Shown here piece after piece: positions 1 through 9,772 of a DNA stretch of 64,000 nucleotides. Position 1 is the stretch's first letter; the number at the start of each line of letters is the position of its first letter. Both the position numbers and the translations under genes were made by a program. The notes under the pieces were generated by a model, which worked only from the letters and a program-made list of their open reading frames with translations, made no database searches and was not told the DNA's origin. Origin of the DNA: Corylus avellana (lineage: Eukaryota; Streptophyta; Magnoliopsida; Fagales; Betulaceae); assembly GCF_901000735.1 (NCBI RefSeq), contig NC_081544.1:22249900-22313899 (forward strand), read 5' to 3'.

Positions 1-54
1 GTGACCGTTGCTCTCGATATGCAAGCCACCAATCTTTTCGGTTGATGAAGACAT
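1..54 (-). CDS. 5' end of an unidentified minus-strand gene, cut by the window edge
   Basis: Read on the minus strand, an ATG at 54-52 opens 18 codons (MSSSTEKIGGLHIESNGH) that stay open to the window edge. The stretch is too short to assign a family. A TATA-like TATATATCAC lies about 260 bp upstream at 313-322, which would leave a 5' UTR of roughly 230 bp. The start is chosen because the next upstream in-frame region has no convincing coding character. The real gene body lies to the left of this window. Confidence 0.4.
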   Translation of the reverse strand, partial: MSSSTEKIGGLHIESNGH

Positions 55-312
55 CTTGTACAGGTGGCTCTGGTCAGTGGTGTAGAAGTCGGCTATATTG
101 TAGGTTTGAGCTGCCTCGGAGGAGAGGTGGCTGTATTGCCGGCGAAATCTAGTTTTCTTGATTGCCTTGTAGACCATGGGGATGAGACCCTCCATTTCTG
201 TGGCGGCCGATTTTTGCTAGCTGGGTATACTTTCTTTTTGCTGGAGGAAAAAGAGGTAGGGAGAGAGGCAATATATGAAGAGGACTTTGGGGCCTATTGG
301 GAGGGTTGGTGT

Positions 313-322
313 GTGATATATA
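313..322 (-). promoter_or_regulatory. Possible TATA box for the left-edge gene
   Basis: The minus strand reads TATATATCAC here, about 260 bp upstream of the ATG at 54. Spacing suits a start site near 285. This rests on sequence resemblance only. Confidence 0.3.
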
Positions 323-644
323 CTTCTCCTATCTTTTCTTAGAAGAAGCAAGCAAGTCTTTGACACGTCATTTTGATTTTTGGCTCTGACAGAGGAGATA
401 ATCATTTGCCCACAGAAATCTTTCCTTCTTTTTTTTAATGGAAAATCTCATAAAGCAACGACCTTTTTTATTCATTTATGTTAATCTTTTGAAAACATAA
501 AAATGAACAACAAAACAGAAGCATTTAGAGGGGTATGATAAATAGAGATAATTATTATGAGAAGAGATTAATAAAGGTGGCATATTTGGTTAGATTATGT
601 GTTCGTTAAGTAACGCTGCGATGAACTTATTCGAGGTACAGTCT

Positions 645-1015
645 AAAAGACGACAAGCTTATTATTAGTGGCGGTGGTAGCTCAGTTGTCTCAAAAAAAC
701 TACGAATTCAACTCTCAAAATGAGAATTTTCAATCCTATTAATACTAAAGAATGGTGCACTTACTCTCGTTTTCTTACACAATTTTTTCATACTCATAGG
801 TGGTTTTTAAAACCATCATTGAATTTGTACTTCGAAAAGACGACAAGCTTATTATTAGTGGTGGTAATAGTTCAGTTATCTCAAGAAAACTACGAATTCA
901 ACTCTCAAAATAAGAATTTGCAATCCTATTAGTATTGAGGAATGGTGCACTTACTCTCGTTTTCTTACGCAATTTTTTCATACCCATAGGTGATTTTTAA
1001 AACCACCGTTGAATT
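645..1015. repeat. Tandem duplication, two copies of a ~190-bp unit
   Basis: The unit starting AAAAGACGACAAGCTTATTA at 645 recurs at 835, giving a period of 190 bp. The copies share long identical stretches, including a segment with ACTACGAATTCAACTCTCAA and another with CACTTACTCTCGTTTTCTTA. The second copy runs into the inverted-repeat element at 941-1090. Nothing here looks coding. Confidence 0.8.
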
Positions 1016-1090
1016 CTCAAATCCAATTGTGATTTTAAAAGCCACCTATGAATGTTGAAAAATTGTATAAAAAAATGAAAGTGTAGCATT
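941..1090. mobile_element. Small inverted-repeat element (MITE-like)
   Basis: The left end AATGGTGCACTTACTCTCGT and the reverse complement of the right end (AATGCTACACTTTCATTT...) align for about 60 bp, both arms reaching a CATAGGTGG-TTTTAAAA core. A related copy lies at 17787-17929. The tandem repeat at 645-834 carries only the left arm. No coding capacity and no clear target duplication was seen. Confidence 0.45.
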
Positions 1091-1914
1091 ATTCATTAGT
1101 ATTAGCCGCATTAAATTTCAAAAAATAAAAAAGTATTAGCCGCATTAGGTTCTACCGATATTATAATAAGGTTTGGTCAAACTATAGCTTAATCTTTAAG
1201 CGGTTCTCACAATTTAAGTTATTTATGTGTGGCTTTCCAGGGAGCAAATGCTATAATGGTTACATAAAGTAGAATATCAACTGGTTTTTTTTTCTGCCTT
1301 TTTAATTAAGGAAAAAAAAAAGGGCAAGCCTCATTAAGGATCTAGAAGACTATTAAGGCTGCCGAACCGAACGTTACGTTTTCTTTTTTTTTTGGAGTTG
1401 CATTATTGTAATTATCGTCATCATCTCTAAGTAGTAGTTATAGATTGACGTAATTGGATACGCAAAAAGTCTACAAGTTTTATTAAATTCCATTTTTAAT
1501 TAATAACTTGAATATAACAAGCTATATATATACATATATATTACTGTTATGACTCACCCATGTCCAATCCGTTTACACCGTCAAAGAAATAAGACGTTTT
1601 TTAATGTTGCCACGTGGCGGCAGACGTGGGCTCTAAATCCCACTCAAATCTCTTACAAGTACTCAGTCAGCCCTTCTAGGCATATTGACCAATTGATGTC
1701 TTGAACATTATGATGTCTATGAAAATTATTCACCAGTTGTGGCTGACTAAGAATCACATTTTTTCAACTGTGATATTATTATTTTTTTGGGCATGATAAT
1801 CTTCTGCAACATATTTATTATATTAATATACAAGTTGGTTTTCATTTTGAACAAGTTATGTGTTATATATTATAAGTAAATAAATGCTATGAATTTTTTT
1901 TTTAGTGTTCTTTT
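1091..1914. other. Intergenic AT-rich DNA
   Basis: No gene is supported. It includes a short direct repeat of AGTATTAGCCGCATTA (about 1099 and 1132) and AT-rich tracts. Confidence 0.5.
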
Positions 1915-2345
1915 AGGCCTTATTTGATTTGCAGAATAGACTCCTAATTAGAATGATCATTTTTTTGTTTAATAAGAATTTATAAATAAATAAAGTGGGT
2001 GGCTACACCATCCTAATGGGTAGTCGGCCCACAAAAAAGGCCAGGGGTGGCCGCACCACCCCTGGACGCCTCGAGGGACCACCCCAGAGGCATCTAGGGC
2101 GGCCAGTTCTGTGGTTGGTCACTCACTTTATTTTTTATTATTATTTTTTTTAAATATGAGTTGAAAAAAAATAAAAAATAATAGGGGGTTTTTTGTAATT
2201 TTGATTCAATTCCAATTAGAGTATGTGTTGTTACCAAATTAAAGAATATGAATAACTATTTCATTCCATCCTCCTCTATTCCAGTAATAAATATTCATTT
2301 TCCTAATGAAATACACATTCCGTGAACCAAACTATTAGTATTTTC
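1915..2345. repeat. Possible MITE with GC-rich internal hairpins
   Basis: The borders TTTGATTTGCAGAATAGA and, in reverse complement, TTTGGTTCACGGAATGTG are loosely inverted, a pattern common in plant hAT-type MITEs. Inside, 2041-2065 forms a 10-bp perfect stem (CCAGGGGTGG / CCACCCCTGG) around a CCGCA loop, and AAAGTGGGTGGCT near 1994 is inversely matched near 2130. The classification is uncertain. Confidence 0.3.
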
Positions 2346-2462
2346 TTAATGTTCTCCTTGTCGTATGTTAATATTATTTTTTACTTCTTTTTTTTTCGAA
2401 GTACTGATGAAATAAATCTTTTTCTGCTTTTTTAGATGTAGGACCAGGAGCTTATAAGTAAA

Positions 2463-2855
2463 AAGAAATGCTAAAGGCTCAACTTTTTTGCCCAACAAAA
2501 GTCCAACTTTTACCTTTTATTTTTTTTCTAAAAAAACCAAAATGGAAAATGGAAAAAATGTCTGAAGCAACCCTATCTATTTTTTGCCTTTCTTTTATTT
2601 CGTATTTTTTTAAAAATGAAAAATAGTATTTTTCTTCATAATAATGACATTTTCTTAAAAAAAAAAATGACATTATTATGAAAAAAATACCATTTTTCAT
2701 TTTTTTTAAAAATACCAAATAAAATAAAGACAAAAAATAGATAGGGTTGCTTCAAAAAAAATTTTCATTTTTTATTTTATTTTATTTTTTAAAAATAAAT
2801 AAGGTAAAAGTTAAACTTTTATTGGGCAAAAAAGTTGGGTCCTTATCATTCCTCG
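2463..2855. mobile_element. Long foldback element (palindromic MITE)
   Basis: The segment is an imperfect palindrome of about 390 bp centred near 2660. The left arm (AATGCTAAAGGCTCAACTTT) matches the reverse complement of the right arm (AATGATAAGGACCCAACTTT), and the arms keep matching inward, including GGTTGCTTC/GAAGCAACC and CATAATAATGACATT. TAAGTAAA flanks both sides (2455-2462 and 2856-2863), a plausible 8-9 bp target duplication. Open frames here are by-products of the palindrome. Confidence 0.7.
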
Positions 2856-3807
2856 TAAGTAAACTATCAGAAGCCGTGTAATCCTAGGCTTTCTTGCTCA
2901 CCTAATCCAATTGGAAGTTTTCTATAAGGCTTATCATGAATAATAGAACTAAAAAAATATATAATAATATAACCCAATTTCAACTAAGAGAATTGCCATA
3001 TAATAAGATATAGTAGGACCCACATGATTATTACAGCCAATAGGCAAATTGTGGAGTGCGGTTCTTGATCATGTCAAACTAAGATTGAGGATGACAAGGC
3101 AAAAGGTGTAGATAAGCTTAATGACATTTAGTTTATGCTTGAAGCAAACTATTTTCTTCTAGTTTACAAAAAAAAAAAAAAAAAAAAAACAATTGAAGGA
3201 TAGAAGTCATTTCCATGGTGTTCCAAACAATATTACTCACTGCATGATCAGAAATTCATATTATAATTCAACAAGTTGTAATGTGGATCCCGTTTCAGTG
3301 TTTAATACAATTTTAAACATCTCATTAGATATTCATGCTGATGTAGTTGATCACGTCCAATCTATAGACCAAGGAACTCTTCAATGAAGATAAGAGAGTA
3401 GGCACAAGTATAACTTGTCGAGTGTGTCAACAGAAATTACTCTAAAGCTTAAATTAGTAAGAATTTTGAAGAAGGAAAATGAATTTAAGATAAACCCAAT
3501 TTCATTTATATAAAAATATCATTGTCATGTACATCTTGCTACTAATATTTCACATATATACAAAAAGGGTGCCTCAATGGCAAAACCCCAAACTTGGCTT
3601 ATTTACTACAAAAGTTTAGCCTACCTCAAAAGCTAAAACCTTTCTTAAGCCTTGGAGCAGTAATCTAGTTGATTGTAAGACTCTTCCTCGCCCACTACAG
3701 CTATATCTATAAAATTCAACAATTTTACAAGTGAAAATAGTGAGTAGTATATAGTAAGCAAAGCTGGTTATCAAAATCAAGTAACTTGGTTCAATAACTT
3801 AAGAAAA
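2856..3807. other. Intergenic, no gene seen
   Basis: AT-rich DNA with a poly-A run at 3169-3189. A 64-codon open frame at 3193-3387 has no recognisable similarity and is judged to be chance or repeat debris. Confidence 0.5.
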
Positions 3808-4090
3808 TCCCCTAAGTGGTTAGGCATGTACTAAGGCATGAGTTCAAATCTCCACAATGAAGAACTCTCACATATACTTGATTAGTATTAATAACCTTGG
3901 TTTCTATTGATGCCCTAATGGGACTGGGTCAAGCTATGACTCAGTCGGACTTGAGGGAGCGCCTGCAGTTCCTACTGTTTAGGCCCTTCTTGTGCGGCTC
4001 CCGGAGAGTAAGTACTACTATGGTCATATCCATGTAAGATAACCACAATTGGCCTCATCGGCTTACCCTTATTATTAGGAAAAAAAAATA
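3808..4090 (+). mobile_element. Putative tRNA-related SINE
   Basis: CCTAAGTGGTTAGGCATG near 3816 resembles a Pol III A box, and GAGTTCAAATCTC near 3840 a B box, at tRNA-like spacing. A ~230-bp unrelated body follows and ends in a poly-A run at 4080-4088. This is the usual layout of a plant SINE. No flanking duplication was found, so it may be old. Confidence 0.45.
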
Positions 4091-4107
4091 TAAATATGTA
4101 ACTTTTT

Positions 4108-4109
<2 letters not shown>

Positions 4110-4145
<36 letters not shown>
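4110..4145. repeat. (AT)n microsatellite
   Basis: An uninterrupted alternating AT run of about 35 bp. Confidence 0.95.
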
Positions 4146-4148
<3 letters not shown>

Positions 4149-4189
4149 GATGGCTCCCTCTCAAATAAAAACAAAAAAAAAAAAAATCA

Positions 4190-4655
4190 TGCGTATGGGC
4201 AGAGAGGAGGGAGAGGGGACTGGGGTGGGCCATGGTCCCCCCAAAATAAAAAAATAATAAAAAATATTTAAAAAATTAAAAAAGTAAATTTAAAGTTTTA
4301 ATTTTAGTCATTTACCCATTCAAAAAAAAATTGGTTATTTTTAAATTTTTTGGCCATATCCAATAAAAATTTAGTCCTTTTTTAATTTTGTTGGCCCATA
4401 CCCACTAAGTTTTTTTTTTTTTTTGGCCCTTACTTTCAAATGTCCACTTTTTTTTGCCCTTACGGTAGTCTTTAGTTCATAAAAAACAACCAAAATAAAT
4501 TTTTTTAATAAAAAAATTCTAAAGAACCGAAAAAAAAAAAAATTTGGCTGGCCCCCTTCCATAAAATTTCTTGGCTCCGTCCCTACGTATGGCTTCCCTA
4601 AAGTTAACTTCTGGTATGTCGCCGAGCACACGGAACTTTTAGAGTCGAATGTTTC
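4190..4655. repeat. Degenerate dispersed-repeat segment
   Basis: A GC-rich start with GGGCCATGGTCCCCCC, then A/T-rich DNA, then GGCTGGCCCCCTTCC and TTGGCTCCGTCCCT. This combination recurs in plant transposon remnants. No protein remnant or clear end was identified; a 97-codon minus frame here is low complexity. Confidence 0.3.
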
Positions 4656-4896
4656 CCATCCCACGTATGCATTTTAGTTTGTCTTATTCTGCACGCCCAC
4701 GTCACAACAAAAAATTGCACTAGTAATTGGTTCGACTTTGAGTGTTTGGATCTTTGTTGGATGAATAGGTTGCTTGTTCTATGATTCTATCTTAGTTGGA
4801 CTGGCAGATGGATTTCTTTAACCTTTTTGTCCACATACTCATGTTTTCCTGTATCGCATTCCTACTTAACATCATTCTTCTTCATAAAAAAAAGAA

Positions 4897-5077
4897 GAGA
4901 AATGATTGGTATCAATAATTTAATCATATTTTTTTCATATTTTTTAACAAATTGAATATACTAACCATTAGATTTATGGGATTTACTATTGACTTATGTG
5001 AGATCTACATAAGTCCACAGATTTAATGGTTGATTTGTAAAATGATATGAACAAAATATTGACACCAATCATTTCTC
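4897..5077. mobile_element. 181-bp MITE with terminal inverted repeats
   Basis: The left end GAGAAATGATTGGTATCAAT and the reverse complement of the right end (GAGAAATGATTGGTGTCAAT) differ at one position, and inverted similarity continues inward (CATATxxTTTxAC, AACCATTAxAT). No coding capacity. A target duplication is not clear because A-rich DNA flanks both sides. Confidence 0.7.
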
Positions 5078-6847
5078 GTTAAAAAATATTTCTTCATATC
5101 ATTATCAGAACTTTCAACCTCTCAACCCATATTCAATTTATACACTGACCAGCCCATACACGCCTACCTTGCCTTGGAAGTAGAGAGCCCAACATAAAAA
5201 ACACCCACTTCTCTATATGAACAACAATTCATCTTTTCTCAATGTGGGACTGGAGGGTTATAATTTGTCCCTCATAAGTCCCTATATAACAATTCAAAAA
5301 AAAACATTAGTTATATATGCACTATCACTCTAAAAGAAATGTGGGACTTAGTACTCATGAACTCCTTTAAAATCTATCCACTTCATATGAACAATTCATA
5401 TTCGCAATGTGGGACGGGAGTATTACCAAATCACTTTGAATACTCGTTCCCCTCCTTGACCATTTTTTCCCAAATCCTCAATCTTAATCAAATTTTACCC
5501 ATTTTTTCCTTCCACTCCAAATCACAGCATTTTATCGAATAGAATTGGATACTGATCAGCCCCTTACTTTCATCTTGTCTCAATTGCTTCTGCTTGAACT
5601 TCTTCCTAATGCTTTAACTCATTTTCTCCCCTCAATTCTATTATGTTTTGATCGTAGTTTTCAAGGCCTGTGCAGAGATATAGTTATATTATGGCATAAA
5701 GTAATAGATTGGCAACATACATATGAGGACATTCTAATGTATTGAATGAAGTGAGAAATAGTAAGGATTATTGAGAATGTTTAATGGCAAACTACATTGA
5801 TTACTAAAAACATCTATGTAACTACAGGAGTACAGAGAATGGCTATTGCAATTTGTAAACATGAACTTTTTTAATAGAATAATTCTATTATTCACGCCCA
5901 TTTTCTCACATCGGCTAAGCATGGCATAAGTTGAATGACTACTTAAAAGAACAAAATTTTCTACCTCCATTCAGCTCATGCCACCTCAACAGTGTGTGTG
6001 GTGTGATAAAATAAGTGTGAAGTGTAACATTATTCTTTTTAATAACAATAATATAATGATTTCGATAATAATAGTATAAATAATAATTACGATGATGAAA
6101 TAAGTAAACTTTTCTTTATTGTAAGTTATACATGCATCAGTGAATCTTGAACCCTAGACTTCACTGCTCACCATGTTCTGTTAGGGGGAGAAGGTGCCAT
6201 TTAAGATAAACCCCATTGGCTTTTGTCCCTCACTTACCATTTGTCAAAGGAGATGTGATTTTCATTAATGCCAACCTAGTTTCCACGCCTAGCATCAAGC
6301 AAGAATTCCAGTACCACAATGATTTGTAACTAAATTGCATGACATAGATGGTAAGTTGAGGTTTCAAATGCTAATTCCAACTAGCTGTGACAATTGTGAC
6401 ATTCTCATATTCTTTTCTCTATGTTCATTTTTTGGAAACTTATCAAATATAATGAATTAGGAACATAAAGAAGTTGAATTCTTCTTTTTCTTTTTTGAGG
6501 TCCACAGATTTGCATTTTGAGTACATAATTCTCTTCTATCTATTGGTTGGAAAAAAAAAAAAATCAATCTGGTCTTTGAAACTAGCGCAATTCCTAAGCT
6601 TCCAATGAATTTTCTATCCACTATAGATCTGGTGAACTCAAAATGCATTCCACATAATATAGTGAATAGCTAAGAATTAACTGGAGCAAATTGAAGTAAA
6701 ATACAATAATCAAAACACTGAAAGAATAAAGAAAAGAGTGGTCCTCAAGTAGTAATTCTCAGTCACCGCCAAGAAAAACCACTTTGAACTCAGGTTAGTC
6801 AGACTTACTCTAATTGGATTAGAAGCATTCGAGAGAAGATAAAAATA
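5078..6847. other. Intergenic, no gene seen
   Basis: AT-rich. 5220-5430 contains repeated AATGTGGGAC and CATATGAACAATTCAT phrases like those in the terminal repeats of small LTR elements found elsewhere in this window (26640-27141), so it is probably LTR debris. Open frames at 5339-5745 show no family resemblance. Confidence 0.4.
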
Positions 6848-8905
6848 TTATACTTCAAACAAGCGGTTCTCATAGCATTGAGGCCAATCCGAATCCCTTG
6901 AAGCAACAAGGCCACCTCCATCAGTGCTTATGGATTCTGCACAGGAACATATTATCTGAGAAGGAAACTGTTCTTTACCTTTCCTGTCAATTCTTGGTTC
7001 ATTATCTACAAATTCAATAGACCTGGAGTTGCTTGTTAACATTTGATCACTTGTTACATCAACAATGGGCTCAGGACTCCGGTGGGATTTTAACCGTTCA
7101 TCCCTGCAGCCTCTGGCATCTTCCTCTTCATCTGACAAGCATCTGCAACAATCGAATTCATCCATCTCATATATCTGGCTTATTAATCCTTCCCTCCATG
7201 ATATTCTCATCTGTGATTGTGAGACGTTATCTGAAGTAGAATTAGAAAGCCAAGAAGCCTGTTCATCCAAAACTTTCTGAAATTGGGTCAGATCAACGGA
7301 GTGGGAAGAGGTAGCTAGACAATCAAAGTGGAAGCTTGAATCAACAGGATCTCCAATGGATACATGGTTGTTGGGAGATAAGCCTGTCATTTGAAGAACT
7401 TCAGCCACTGAATTGAGTTCAGATTCAAAGTGCTGTTTCTTGTAAATGTCTTCATTTAACCATGATAGGCCAACAAGTCTACCTGAGCTTGAGTCTGATT
7501 GTGGAGTTCGCATGACATTTCCACTATTGAAAGAGTCCATGGAGAATGGAGAATTCTCACCTTCAAGATCATAACTGTTTGCTCCACCTTCTTTTAATAT
7601 GACAGCCTCCCAACTAGGTCTTGCATGGGGGGAAGACATAATGGCTAATCCTTCCAATTCAGGAAGTCCATTCGCAGAAATTAAAGAAGTTCTTCTTCTA
7701 CTACTACTAGTAGTGGTTGTTGTATTACGATTGTTACATATATCTGAAGAAAACCCATGACCAGATGAAGGTGAGGAAGGAGAATGGAGTATGGTGGCAG
7801 ACCCTCCTAATCTCCGAAATCTACATGACCCATTTTCAGAATTCTCCTTCCGTTCCTCACCCTCTTCATCACATGGAGATAAAAGCCAATGCATTGAAGC
7901 CTCAGCAGGTTCAGGGATCACAATTGAATCATTACCAATCCCTATAACATTTCCTTCATCATCATCAAAACTATCAAAAGGCTTAACTTTACCAAAGACG
8001 AAATCATTTTCTCCTACAGTTAGAACCCCTCTAGGCCTACACTTCCTCTTGTCACTGACCCCAGAAATCATGTGGCCAGCACCATAACAAGCAGGCGTTA
8101 TTGTGTTCGACACCACGGATGTTCCACATTGTATCTCAGGCGACACAGAGGCCTGAACAGGAGGTGTCTTACTATTGCTCTTGTTTGAGTTCTCCTCCAC
8201 AACCTTACCAACTTCACAATCCAAACCTAAACCACTTGCTGTCTTACTCAAAGGAGTACAAGTTGCATCAGCACCCCGTGGTTTGAGCTCAGTGGCCTCA
8301 CCTACATCACCAACCACCCTCACGAGACCTTCTTTTTCAGACCCATTAGCCAGCTTATTCACAGAATCGCCACTTTTTTTCAGAACGGAAGAAGTTTCCA
8401 ATTTTTCCGCAGTTCTTGAACTGGGTTTTTTCCCAGATTGCCACTGGTACAGGCAAGGTGGGTTTTTCTTGAGCTTATGAGCTTTCTGTGATATGGGTCC
8501 ATCTGGGTTTTCTTTAATAGTTGATTTTGACAGCTTGCTCTCCTTTGAGGGCTTAGATTTGGATATCTTTGAAACCCTTGCATTAGGGGCAGATTTGGGG
8601 ATCTTGGAGAGGGTTTTGGGTCTCTGAATAGGGGTTTTCGAATTATAATTAGAAGAAGACGAAGAAGAAGATGAACAAGAATGGTGCGAGCGAAAAAACC
8701 TGAGGCAACCTCCGGGAGCTTCAATTGACAGAGAAGAAGCCTCACTGCTATTGCTATTGATGCTGCTGGAAAAGGCATTGAGATCCTGCAATGGGTTTCG
8801 AGGGGAACTCTGCTTCTTCTTCCTCTTATTGCTCCCTTCGATCTTCGCCGGTGCGAGTGCCGGAGAGGGTTTCGTCGGGATCTTAGACGAGAACGACCGG
8901 TTCAT
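6848..8905 (-). CDS. Ser-rich plant protein of unknown function, single exon, 685 aa
   Basis: One uninterrupted frame of 685 codons. The N-terminal ~170 residues are basic and rich in Ser, Lys and Pro (KRKKKQ at about 28-33; repeated SKISKSK-type lysines), which suggests a nuclear or nucleic-acid-associated protein. A Ser tract follows GGCLRFFRSH near residue 65. The middle has short blocks that look conserved (CLYQWQSGKKPSSR, GVLTVGENDFVFGKVK, ASMHWLLSPCDEE, SPHARPSWEAVILKEG), and the C-terminal part holds WREGLISQIYEMDEFDCCRC. No catalytic domain or membrane segment is visible. I recall a similar uncharacterised gene near ITPK4 in Arabidopsis (At2g43990), but I cannot verify that here. The first in-frame ATG is used. 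Several open frames on the opposite strand are shadows. Confidence 0.85.
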   Translation of the reverse strand: MNRSFSSKIPTKPSPALAPAKIEGSNKRKKKQSSPRNPLQDLNAFSSSINSNSSEASSLSIEAPGGCLRFFRSHHSCSSSSSSSSNYNSKTPIQRPKTLSKIPKSAPNARVSKISKSKPSKESKLSKSTIKENPDGPISQKAHKLKKNPPCLYQWQSGKKPSSRTAEKLETSSVLKKSGDSVNKLANGSEKEGLVRVVGDVGEATELKPRGADATCTPLSKTASGLGLDCEVGKVVEENSNKSNSKTPPVQASVSPEIQCGTSVVSNTITPACYGAGHMISGVSDKRKCRPRGVLTVGENDFVFGKVKPFDSFDDDEGNVIGIGNDSIVIPEPAEASMHWLLSPCDEEGEERKENSENGSCRFRRLGGSATILHSPSSPSSGHGFSSDICNNRNTTTTTSSSRRRTSLISANGLPELEGLAIMSSPHARPSWEAVILKEGGANSYDLEGENSPFSMDSFNSGNVMRTPQSDSSSGRLVGLSWLNEDIYKKQHFESELNSVAEVLQMTGLSPNNHVSIGDPVDSSFHFDCLATSSHSVDLTQFQKVLDEQASWLSNSTSDNVSQSQMRISWREGLISQIYEMDEFDCCRCLSDEEEDARGCRDERLKSHRSPEPIVDVTSDQMLTSNSRSIEFVDNEPRIDRKGKEQFPSQIICSCAESISTDGGGLVASRDSDWPQCYENRLFEV

Positions 8906-9489
8906 TGTGCAAAGAGAGTCAGAGATCTACTGCTGTACTGTACTGTTGCTGCCAAATTATTTGAAAAATGAATGGAGGGGAAGGGGGGGCAACTTTTTTG
9001 CTTTGGCTAACTTACCCCTCACTTTTATTCCAATTTGGTGAATTACCTTTGTCTTGTCTTGCGCTGATAACCGAGGCCAGAAGAGTAATTTACCACGACT
9101 CTCAACTCATTAGCCAGGTCTCTCAGCTCCATAACCACAATTAAGCCCAAGCCCCCAAGCTATTTCTTGTTATTTGGGCCGAGAGTTAATATAAGACTTA
9201 AATAAATTTTAGATTATTCAATTATTTACTTGAACAAATAAATTTATATGAACTCTTTAATAATATTTATTGTTCAAATTATTAAGGACTTTCGCTTTAT
9301 AAGCTATGATCTTCAGCTGATTGAACTACCTTTTGTGATATTTTTTAACAGATTTTAACATTAAAAGACAAAAAAAAAAAATACAAAACAAAAACAAAAA
9401 GAACATTGTGCAATGAGAAAAAGATATTAGAATGGACGGACCACAGGGCTGAGGCTTAGCATGTCAATCCCAAAATCTGACATGGTGAA
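8906..9489. other. Promoter side of the 685-aa gene and intergenic DNA
   Basis: This lies upstream of the minus-strand gene. It is AT-rich with a poly-A tract at 9368-9381. No core promoter element is distinct enough to call. Confidence 0.4.
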
Positions 9490-9772
9490 TGTTAAAGTAC
9501 AAATTAAATAATTAAATTTACCTTATTCAACTTAAGCTTTTATAATAAGTGGTTATTTAACATGGTATCAAAGTGAAATGTTATAAATTCGAACTTTGAC
9601 TCCATCAATTACCCCCATTTAATTAAAATATTATACATATTGAGTATCATTTATTAAACAGAAGTTCAAGCTCACACGTAAGGGAAAATGTTAAAGTATT
9701 GATTAAATAATTAAATTTATATCTTTTTATCAGCTTAAGCCTTTGATATAAGTGATATAAGTGATCATTTCA
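9490..9772 (+). mobile_element. TRIM-type miniature LTR element
   Basis: Two similar terminal repeats beginning TGTTAAAGTA and ending CA lie at 9490-9562 and 9689-9772. Directly after the first is TGGTATCAAAGTG (9563-9575), a near match to the primer-binding site complementary to initiator tRNA-Met. A purine-rich AAGGGAAAA precedes the second. The ~126-bp interior has no coding capacity. The second repeat has an internal GATATAAGT duplication. No 5-bp target duplication is seen, and LINE sequence begins right at the right end. Confidence 0.7.

Noticed and set aside
8175..8480. Open frames on the plus strand opposite the 685-aa gene
   Set aside because: Mirror frames of a coding region with biased codons; no domain, no splice structure.
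8380..8778. Second frame (132 codons) overlapping the 685-aa gene
   Set aside because: Same strand, different frame, low-complexity residues from Ser/Lys-rich codons; the 685-aa frame explains the region.
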